Assembly (NCBI GenBank): GCA_004325065.1 | Contig: PITI01000231.1 | Location: forward strand, 1-16,300 | Length of the DNA stretch: 16,300 nt | Direction: 5' to 3' | Source of the DNA: Hamiltosporidium magnivora | Lineage: Eukaryota; Microsporidia; Dubosqiidae | In this document: one piece after another, positions 8,701-16,300 of the stretch | How the letters are laid out: every line of letters starts with the position of its first letter | Position numbering within the stretch: the first letter of the stretch is position 1 | Translations under genes and position numbers: made by a program | Notes under the pieces: generated by a model | Told to the model about the DNA's origin: nothing | What the model saw: the letters and a program-made list of their open reading frames with translations, nothing else | Databases searched by the model: none

Positions 8701-11515
8701 CTTGTTTGTTTACATTTTTTATTGAGATTAATCTTGTTGTTAAGATGTCTGGTTTCTATTTTCCAAATCAAAGCTCTCTCAGAAATCATCTTATCTTTTA
8801 TTTACGCGTTTATATTATCTGATGATTAAAATACCTATTGCTTCAGATATTTATTTTTCTTTCGTCGTTTTGTGAATCAAAACCGTCTTATAATATGAAA
8901 TAAGAGATCGCACAAACTTATCAATATAATATATTTTTTTTCGGTATCTTGAGATATGTTTGCCTTAAATTGTTTATTTTGGAGTATATTTTTTGCTGAA
9001 GACTGTATTTATGAGTTTCTTTAATATTTCCTTTGCATCTTCACTTTTATATAAGTCACAACATCTATAACTATAAAACTTATTAGCCTCATTTTAAACT
9101 TATTTAAGGTGGCTTCATATTTTATACAGTCCGTGTCTTTATTATAAGCTTTGAATTATTAGTCTTTAAAAATTAAGCTGTTGGATCATTTTATCAGAAC
9201 TATTGTCTTCAAAAATAGAACCAACCTATCTTAAACGTTTTAATGGCCCTATATAGATTCATTCTGACTCAGAGACCTAAGGCTTACCGTATATAGTCTA
9301 ACTCAGACATGTTCTACATAGTTTTTCAATAGTATTTTTAGCGATTTCTCTGCAATAGCCTTTTTAAACATAGATGGTAAAAAAATAGTTGAAATATCCG
9401 CAATTCATAAGCTACCTTTTCTAAAATTTTTGTTTTAAGAATTAGTATAATTTTAGTTTAAATATCTTGGTATACAAGCGGAATTTATTTCGATCAGTAG
9501 ATTAAACTGCATGGCCATTAAATCACTTGATATCTTATTCGTGCTGACTAAATATCAGGTTTAGAAAAAAAATTTCTTTGAATTGAGTATTATTTGCATT
9601 TCATGAAAATAAATTTATATCGCTCATTATTATTTCTCTTTTGGTGTTTTTATAGTTTATATTTATCTCTTTTTCATTTGATTTCAAAAAAGATACCCAT
9701 TGAAAAATCTAGATCCAGTAATCACTTAAATATCATCTCTAAATGTCAAAAAACACAATTTTTCGGTAATTTTCTTTTTTGAAGTATAAATTCGTTTTTT
9801 TCGTGGAGTATTCCAAAATTGCGTATATTCTGATAATCATCTAGTTTTGCTTGGTATTTTGTTTTTAGATATTTAAATCTTTTCCATTGCTTAAAAATAC
9901 CGGGGTCTTGTGATTATTCATGTATTCTGACACCTTAAACAGCAAAGCTCATTCATACTTCGTAAAATGAAACTTCAGATATCACATAATGATCTGAAAC
10001 CTACTCTACTGTTTATTATTTAGGCAAATCTCTAAACTTATAATTTGAAGAATGAGGCATTCAAGTATATTATACACTTAACAATGTGCGACATTGAATC
10101 AATCCTGCACTCTCTGAAGTGCACGATGGTACAAGTGAAAAGTCGAGAATAGTTTCTTATTGTTGAGCAAAAATTACAATAACTCTCGTAGATAATGCTC
10201 TACATATCTCATTAAAATTGCATGAATAATGGTAGTTTTAATGTCTATTGGTAGTGTAAGCAATTTTCTAGATTTTCGGAAATAATTTAAATTGCCATAT
10301 TATCAAAGTCATCATGAATAATGAAAAACCAATAGTAAACAGCGTAAAATAATCAATTTATATTTTTTTATTGTTCGGATTTTTTATATCTTTATTGAAA
10401 GGAAAAAATAGTACCAAAAAAGAAACAATAGGTATAGAATGAATGTTTTTTGTGAAAAAACACATAAAATATAGGCTATTGACAACACTAATGGGATGAA
10501 TAAAAGTGAGAGACTGATTAATAAGGAGAAACCTTCTGAAAATTTTCCAACTTTCATAATCATCTACCAAAAAAACATATTCAATCTACCAAACATGCAG
10601 TAACACGCAAACATGTAAGTTTCTACCCTTAACTTCGCCTAATATCTCATATTTTTCTTCGGTTGTAGTCTCTGCGTGCAATTATTCATAAGAAATAAAA
10701 AAATACCTGCATTTTACATATTCCAGAACGCATCCGGCTAATGGCACTGCGGGCAATAATTAATTTCGTAACAGCTTAATAGCACCAATGACTTGGAATT
10801 GGTTTTATTTTTTTGGGTATAGATATGGTTATGACGATTTTCTTGGATTGGTTGAACAGAGCTTCAAATTACTAAAATAAGAAATTTGTTTGTGTCAGAC
10901 TTCTGCGTGAAAATGTTAAGTCAATAATAAAAATCAAGAAAAAAATGGAGCTGAAGAAAATATTAGTCGCCTAAAAGCTTCTTGGCTCACCAAGGTATGT
11001 TTCAGATCGACGCAATCTCGTATATAACATAGATAAGTTGAATATTTTAGTAAAATAAACAAAACTCAGTGAAAAATATTGGAAGATTAGTCGTGTTCTG
11101 AACTCAAAAGTTCCTAAAAAAATTGTTTAACAACAATATACTGAATCTCATTTATCAAATATGATGTAATGTGGTTAATTTCATATACATGATGCAATTA
11201 CGAATGCCATACGTATCCTTTAGCTGCACAGGTATGATTTAAAGAGGTAAAAAATAAATATAAGCCAAGATCCTCTTGAAAAAAATACTAAGTGCAAAAC
11301 ATCTAGCTAATCTTCTAATGATTCCTTCGATAAAACCAGTAAAGAAAATAACACTTGTTTTTAAAACGAACCCTCTGAGGAATGCTTATGTGAATTTAAT
11401 TTGAACTAAAGCAGTTAAAAATGATTTTTTGTGTGCTAATATAAAGAATAAGCCTGGAATATTTATGCTTTATATTAAAGTTATAGTAGCAGGAAAAATT
11501 GCTAAAAAAATAATC
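5761..11515. other. Long AT-rich region without a recognisable gene
   Basis: About 5.7 kb with only short scattered open frames, the longest near 60-70 codons and several lacking an ATG. That is about the number chance gives at this composition. None carries a recognisable domain or a convincing start signal. No tRNA cloverleaf, rRNA or snRNA motif was seen. The only start-like context is near 8350-8364, where CTGCCC precedes an ATG that opens just 16 codons. Confidence 0.55.
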
Positions 11516-11568
11516 GTATATGGGAGCTGCTGCGAGGTCGATCTTATCGAGTGATATCGGCGCATGCA

Positions 11569-11592
11569 TCCCCCCCACCATGACGGGAGGGA
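11569..11592 (+). repeat. C-run/G-run hairpin with ATG in the loop
   Basis: T plus seven C (11569-11576) can pair with GGGAGGGA (11585-11592), with one C-A mismatch. The 8-base loop ACCATGAC exposes the ATG at 11580. That ATG opens a 25-codon frame ending at TAG 11655-11657, which contains the stretch YACRKRRLKET. Confidence 0.45.
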
Positions 11593-11727
11593 ATTGGATT
11601 AAAATATTTTATGCTTGTCGTAAGAGGCGACTAAAAGAGACCAGTATTCTATGGTAGGGTTAGGCGTATGGCCAATAACCCACCTTTTAAAACCACCTTG
11701 TTACGGTACCCGAGAAAAAGTAAAAAC

Positions 11728-11747
11728 CCACCGGAAAAGACCGGTGG
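11728..11747 (+). repeat. Perfect 7-bp GC-rich hairpin
   Basis: CCACCGG (11728-11734) pairs perfectly with CCGGTGG (11741-11747) around the loop AAAAGA. Such a GC-rich stem is conspicuous in this AT-rich window. It lies inside the retrotransposon-like patch, so a conserved RNA fold of that element is a reasonable guess. Confidence 0.6.
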
Positions 11748-11815
11748 ACGGTATTACTGAAGGCTGCCAAGGCTCGTGCGGGGTTGTAGTGTCGAGAATT
11801 ATGATATTTTCCATG

Positions 11816-14442
11816 CATGCTCAATTTCAGCATGTAATTAAGTTTTATAAATTCAATGTTTTTAGTTCAAAATATATTAAAATTGATGACGTAGTTATGA
11901 ATTATGATTTTTTAATGACATTTTTGTTTGATAATTCTCGAGCCTTAATTTGCGTAACTTCATAGGCTTATAAATATCATTAATTGCTTCCAAACTAAAA
12001 AATAGTTGGAATTATGAGTATGTAAAATTTTATACCAAGAAAACCTACAACTATTCACAAATATCTTCATAATATTAAGAAGTTTAAGTTGTTTATAAAA
12101 AAGCCCACACTCTAACTGTTTTTTTATGGTAAAATATTTGATCCCGAAAGGAATTGCACAATTAAACTCTATTTTCTGACTAATCACTTACATGTTTAAT
12201 CCCTATAAGTCGAAGATTAATAAAGAATAAATTTCGGTTTAATTCAAGTAAAAAACGAGGATTACTAGCTTAAAATAAATTTCTTAGAGGTAGGTAGCAA
12301 GTGGATAAGAATTAAGGACCACGCTGTATTTACTTTCTATAAATAGTGTAAAAATAATCTAAAGGCCTTATATTAATGTAAAAATATCTAGTATTTGATT
12401 TTTATTGTTATTTTATAATAAGCTGTAAAACAGAACCTTCTGTATTAATCCTAGAATTTTCAAGTCAAATCTATCAGATCGGAAATTTTATATCTTAGTA
12501 TCTTGAAAAATCTTGAACTAGAAGATGAAGTGGGTTTCTTATAGGCAGATGGTTTTCATCGTGTTTTTTTTGTATTTTAGTGGATCCATAAACCAGAATG
12601 CTTGATAAAAAATTAATAAATATGGAATCATATGGAGATACAAATTTCTACACAATTATTATTTTTTGCCCATTTATGGGCTTAAGCTACTTATAATAAC
12701 CGAGGTAGCCTTAGCTTAAATTCTGAATAAAGTTTTTTACTTGTCGAAAATAGAGTGAGATCAACAAGAAAAGGCATTAAAAATTTAATACTGTTGTCGA
12801 AGAACTTTCTCTTCAATAGAATTGATGCTTATAATATTGAAGAATAACGGAATTAGTAACGGAAACTTCAACAAAGGTTTAATGTAAGGGAGAAAAGAAA
12901 AGCTAATTTTGAGAGTACTAATCAGTGTCAAAAAAAATTAAATAAATGTATTTTTTATCAAATTAACTTACATGGATATAGGTAATCAAATATCATAGAT
13001 GTAATCTGATTTGAATCTTAGATTTCACAGAGTTAGATGATGCAGTGTTAGTAAAATAGCTGCTCGTTCGAGCTAGAATGGAAAAGCGGTTTTTTTTATG
13101 GCTATATAAACATTGAAGAAACTTTCATAATGTTAAGCTAGGAAGCGAACACTTCTTTTTGCAACAATTAGATGGTCAATAAAGAATAAAAAATATTTGC
13201 TAGCAGAAAACCCATCCTTGGTGTGGAAGAGGATAAAAATATACACCTTACTTCACAAAAGGCTTTTTTAACTACAATTGAAGCCGAAATTAAAAATTCG
13301 GAAGAAACTACTTAAGAAAAGCTCAATAAGCAATTTTTTTTATTCAAATATAAAACAGAAAATTGCATTCAAAGTTTTTTTGAGCAAGAGATGGGGAGTT
13401 ACTAACGTCAAAAAATCTTCGAAACTGCTTAATAAAAGACTCATCAAGCCAAATGAATAATGAATTCTTGTTACATTTAAGCTAGAAATGTTCTCTTAGG
13501 TACTGAAAAGAATATGTCAATATTTTAAAATGCTATTAAATTTACAGCGCATTTGGCAATCGGTTGTGAAAAATATTTTGATATGACATACTGAATGTTA
13601 AAAAAAATATTTTCTATTCTCATCCACTGTTTTTTTCACTAATATATTAAGTCATCTAAAGAATTAAGACTTATTCGATTTAACAAATCCTCCAAACCGA
13701 ATATGCGGAACTAAAAGTAAGCCCCAAAATAAAACGATTTTAAATGCAAAATATTAGAATGGTCCCGTGTATATTGGATTAGAAATTCTATACGATTTTA
13801 CCAATTAAGTTCAGAAATTCTTCACTAATCTGTTTTTAATTATTAACTATAAAAGCTGACGAAATATCACTTACTTAATAAACCACTAGTTCATTCACAA
13901 ACTTAATATTTGCTAAATATTTTATTTGATACCTAGGTATGGTATTTCCACCAAAAACTACAGATTATCTCAAGAACTTCACTGACAAGCAATAATGAAA
14001 GCCATAGTAAGCAATAAAGTTCCAAAAGAAAGTCGAAATTATTTTTTTCAATCCAAACAAGTAATCGATTCAAGATAATATTCTGATCATAGTTGAAATA
14101 AAATTCAGAGATATAATTCAAAAACCAGAAATACAAAAACAAAAATCACCACAATCACATATATGCGTCAAAAAGGAAGAATTATAAGCCAAATCTTACC
14201 TAAACTATGGGACCAAAAGTGAAAATAAAATAATAAAATTCTAAGCGCTGGCACAAAAAGAAAAAAAATTATCAACTATCAATGTAAAGTCAAAAAAAAA
14301 CAAAATAAAGTAGAATAACTAATAGAATATTTGGAGAAACTATATAGCGCGACATAAAAATTATATATTTTTCCTGCCAATTTTTTTATACCTTATTTCA
14401 AAATTTTACAAAAAAAATATAAATCTTTTTAAAATCACCCTT
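11816..14442. other. Gene-free AT-rich spacer upstream of the membrane-protein gene
   Basis: No gene is supported. Frames at 13055-13453 on + give protein-like stretches, but with 8 stops in 133 codons, close to chance. Small perfect hairpins occur at 12668-12681 (GCCCAT/ATGGGC) and 13062-13073 (GCTCG/CGAGC). An 11-bp inverted repeat joins 11792-11802 and 11931-11941. No RNA gene was recognised. Confidence 0.55.
14436..14440 (+). promoter_or_regulatory. CCC-type start signal of the membrane-protein gene
   Basis: CACCC lies two bases before the ATG at 14443, after a long A/T-rich lead. It matches the microsporidian start-signal pattern and is a strong reason to take the following frame as a real gene. 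Confidence 0.65.
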
Positions 14443-15267
14443 ATGATTAAAAGAATCACAAAAATTATATTTACTATTCTATTAATTGTATTTATGATAC
14501 CTAGAACTTTATTTAAAAATTATATTTTAGAAAAATACTTAACAAATTTACTTCTAACACATTTTTTAATTGAATCGATAGTGAAAAAACCCAGATTTCT
14601 ACATTCAATATTTTCTTTGATTGTTTCATTTCCTCTAACATTTGTAATCCCAAATTCTATATCGAATATAATTTTTAAATCAACTAAATACATTTATTTC
14701 ATTCTTTTATTCACCGAAACTCTACTTTTTTATAAATTATTAGAAAAAGAAAAATACCTTGAAAAAAAACCAAAATATTTAATCAGAAGTTTAATTTTTT
14801 TACTATCATTTTATAGTCTATTTAATATAAATTTACCAGACATTAAGAAATTATCTTTAAATATTTCACTTCCAATATCTATAAACCTTATCACAATGAT
14901 ATTTTATATTATAAAAGGAAATTTATTTATAAATAAGAAATGCGTAGATATTTTTTACGAAGGAATTATTGTAAAGATATTTGTTCAATATTATATATTT
15001 TTATACTTATTAATTAATTTGTATCTTTCTATCATACAAAACAATACTATTAGATATCATGGCAAATGGATACCAATTATTTTAAGACTTTTTATTTTTT
15101 ATTTTGGAATCGATTCAGAAAATTTTAAATATTTTAAAACGTGTGTAATTTTTATACTTATACTTACTTTTGGAAATATTGAAAAGTCCTATGAAAGATA
15201 TTTTAATTCTATTTTTATTGTTTTTTTAAATATTTTAATGACAATTATTTGTGATATATGTTATTGA
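14443..15267 (+). CDS. Multi-pass membrane protein of unknown function
   Basis: I do not recognise this 274-residue protein. It is very hydrophobic, with about nine or ten likely membrane segments near residues 7-20, 34-47, 53-70, 82-98, 113-128, 139-157, 172-199, 209-223, 231-245 and 253-272. Basic loops lie between them, for example KKPR 48-51 and EKEKYLEKKPKY 101-112. No cleavable signal peptide, transporter signature or catalytic motif is obvious. The sequence is rich in Ile, Leu, Phe, Lys and Asn, as expected from AT-rich codons. Its length (825 bp open at this composition) and the CACCC box two bases before the ATG make it a real gene. It could be an ER membrane protein, a lipid enzyme or a lineage-specific transporter, and nothing visible decides between these. 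It ends at TGA 15265-15267. Confidence 0.85.
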   Translation: MIKRITKIIFTILLIVFMIPRTLFKNYILEKYLTNLLLTHFLIESIVKKPRFLHSIFSLIVSFPLTFVIPNSISNIIFKSTKYIYFILLFTETLLFYKLLEKEKYLEKKPKYLIRSLIFLLSFYSLFNINLPDIKKLSLNISLPISINLITMIFYIIKGNLFINKKCVDIFYEGIIVKIFVQYYIFLYLLINLYLSIIQNNTIRYHGKWIPIILRLFIFYFGIDSENFKYFKTCVIFILILTFGNIEKSYERYFNSIFIVFLNILMTIICDICY

Positions 15268-15832
15268 AATCACCATAAAATTTTTATTAAATGTAGATAT
15301 TTTATTTTATAATATTATACCAAAGCTTTGAATTCATCGAAAATACTTGAATTGATGAATACATTCTCTAACAATCCGATTGCTAGCAAATGAGTTAGGT
15401 CTTATTTATATGTGTAAATTTCAAATGATTTCTATCTATTAACTGGGAATGGTATTTATACTAAGTATCTCAGAAATTATTAAAGAAGCCTAATCTGACT
15501 TTATAAAAAGCGGAATTAAGTTTCCTGTTCAATGAGAAGTATTAGATTACATTGAAGATTCTATTTTTAATATATAGTATGGGTATTTTCATCTTACAAA
15601 TACAAACCACATTCTATTCAATATACAATTCAATGTGTAAGAGTTCATTGAATAAAGAAAAAAATCAAAAAATAAACTGATTAATTTTACATTCAATAGT
15701 AAATTCGAAGCATAAGAATATGAATTTTAATTTATTCAATAAAAAAAATGCTTTGATGTAACATCTAACACAATACAAATTGAATACCAATTAAAAAATA
15801 TTTAAATAAAAATTTAAAAGCCCCATCGGTAA
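15268..15832. other. Spacer with ATTCAAT cluster and a perfect hairpin
   Basis: This 565-bp gap holds no gene. ATTCAAT occurs at 15616, 15628, 15691 and 15734, and its reverse complement at 15647 and 15779, within 170 bp. One pair forms a perfect 8-bp stem, ATTCAATG (15628-15635) with CATTGAAT (15646-15653). The cluster lies upstream of the Rrp7-like gene and may be regulatory or a decayed repeat. Confidence 0.5.
15821..15824 (+). promoter_or_regulatory. CCC-type start signal of the Rrp7-like gene
   Basis: CCCC lies eight bases before the ATG at 15833, after an A/T-rich lead. It is the same kind of box as the ones before the phosphodiesterase and membrane-protein genes, and it supports this start. 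Confidence 0.6.
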
Positions 15833-16216
15833 ATGGAGTCACAAATAAAAATAATATTTCCGTACAAAATAGAAAATAGAAACAATTCTTTTACAATTCC
15901 ATCAAAAATATTAAGAAAATCAAATATCGTTATTATTGTAATACCATTTGATTTAGATTTATATATTGCAAACACAAAGCTAATAGATAAAAGATGTATA
16001 AACAAATGTTTTTCCTATTCATTTGAGTTTCTTGATATATCTTCACCGCTTGTATTTTTAAAAGATCCAACTATCTATGTTGTTGAAAATTTTGTACCCA
16101 CCAATTCTACTGTTCTTGAAAATGAAATGAATCGTTTTATGGAAGAATATGAAGGTAATGAGAAAAAAGAAAACAAAGAAATTGTTGATGACGAAGGGTT
16201 TATTACAATTCTTTAA
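15833..16216 (+). CDS. Probable Rrp7-like ribosome-assembly protein, short
   Basis: Rrp7 belongs to the UTP-C module of the early 90S/40S pre-ribosome in the nucleolus. The 127-residue protein has a beta-rich start like the Rrp7 RRM-like region (IVIIVIPFD at 32-40, SPLVFL at 71-76), then an acidic helix ENEMNRFMEEYE (96-107) and a final VDDEGFITIL (118-127). The pairing of an FM-x-x-YE helix with a DEDGF/W-type motif is what I associate with Rrp7. In yeast and human Rrp7 that motif is followed by a basic tail of roughly 80-100 residues ending near RFRPY. Here the protein stops right after the motif, and I found no tail in any + frame up to the end of the window. The ATG follows the in-frame TAA at 15830-15832, and a CCCC box precedes it. 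The gene is secure; the family call is moderate. Confidence 0.6.
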   Translation: MESQIKIIFPYKIENRNNSFTIPSKILRKSNIVIIVIPFDLDLYIANTKLIDKRCINKCFSYSFEFLDISSPLVFLKDPTIYVVENFVPTNSTVLENEMNRFMEEYEGNEKKENKEIVDDEGFITIL

Positions 16217-16257
16217 AACACACATTTAACTTTGTATTTCTTATTTAAATACATTTC

Positions 16258-16267
16258 AATAAATAAA
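16258..16267 (+). terminator. Overlapping AATAAA poly(A) signals
   Basis: AATAAA occurs at 16258-16263 and again at 16262-16267, about 42 bases after the stop of the Rrp7-like gene. The position suits a polyadenylation signal for a short 3' UTR. In AT-rich DNA the word is also common by chance. Confidence 0.35.
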
Positions 16268-16300
16268 TTATATATTTTTTTTGTAAAAAGGATGTACTTC

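Larger units (their letters stand above)
11516..11815 (+). mobile_element. Possible 5' fragment of a non-LTR retrotransposon
   Basis: This patch of about 300 bp is much richer in G and C than its flanks. It contains a C7 run at 11570-11576, the core TTGTCGTAAGAGGCGACTAA (11615-11634) and GTTACGGTACCCGAG. From memory, the core and the CCACC-ATG context resemble the upstream region of LINE-type retrotransposons found widely in arthropod genomes, but I could not check this. No reverse transcriptase or endonuclease domain follows: the + frame 11651-11965 has no recognisable motif, and the sequence returns to AT-rich noise after about 11815. If the reading is right, it is a 5'-end remnant. A structured non-coding RNA is the main alternative. 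Confidence 0.35.

Noticed and set aside
8601..8789. 62-codon, highly basic minus-strand frame starting at ATG
   Set aside because: Several frames of this length are expected by chance in 10 kb at this composition. There is no start box and no recognisable motif.
11615..11634. Resemblance of TTGTCGTAAGAGG to the 3' end of small-subunit rRNA
   Set aside because: Only a few bases agree and the neighbouring rRNA landmarks are absent.
11585..11645. HDV-like self-cleaving ribozyme at a LINE 5' end
   Set aside because: The segment GGCGACTAAAAG resembles part of the catalytic core, but I could not find matching P1 and P2 strands.
11651..11965. 104-codon + frame starting in the retrotransposon-like patch
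   Set aside because: Its first half is open because the patch is GC-richer, and its second half is ordinary AT-rich sequence. It shows no domain and no start box, so it is not called as a gene.
13061..13080. GTTCGAGC resembling a tRNA T-arm
   Set aside because: It is part of a simple palindrome. No acceptor stem, D-arm or anticodon arm can be built around it.
13055..13453. Protein-like reading in one + frame with several stops
   Set aside because: Eight stops in 133 codons is close to the chance rate, and no family could be recognised. It is not enough for a pseudogene call.
1..16300. CRISPR array, phage or bacterial defence genes
   Set aside because: There are no regularly spaced repeats and no bacterial-type genes or ribosome-binding sites. 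The window is eukaryotic.

Overview
The window looks like nuclear DNA of a microsporidian (an obligate intracellular relative of fungi). It is very AT-rich. Its few genes are intron-less and eukaryotic in type: a nucleolar ribosome-assembly GTPase (Nog2), a class I cyclic-nucleotide phosphodiesterase and a probable Rrp7. Three of the four genes carry a short C-rich box (CCGCCC, CACCC, CCCC) only 2-9 bases before the ATG, which is the start signal known from microsporidia. The ribosomal proteins are shorter than their yeast counterparts, also typical of the group. The species cannot be named from the sequence alone.

Layout. 1-1371: Nog2 on +, its first ATG inside a short direct repeat. 1372-2814: no convincing gene. 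2815-4287: phosphodiesterase on +, with a long insertion in the catalytic domain and an altered purine-binding glutamine. 4288-14442: about 10 kb without a believable gene. It contains two patches of clearly higher GC. The one at 5320-5760 has three perfect hairpins in a row. The one at 11516-11815 resembles the 5' part of a non-LTR retrotransposon of the kind common in arthropods. 14443-15267: a multi-pass membrane protein of unknown function on +. 15268-15832: a spacer with a cluster of ATTCAAT words. 15833-16216: a small probable Rrp7 on +.

How the genes relate. All four genes are on the + strand, but they are far apart and each has its own start signal, so this is not an operon. Nog2 (late 60S maturation) and Rrp7 (early 40S/90S assembly) are both ribosome-biogenesis factors. 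The phosphodiesterase implies that a cyclic-nucleotide signal exists in the cell. The long spacers and short open frames fit an expanded, transposon-littered microsporidian genome in which non-genic DNA is decaying. The short open frames in the spacers are no more than chance predicts at this base composition.
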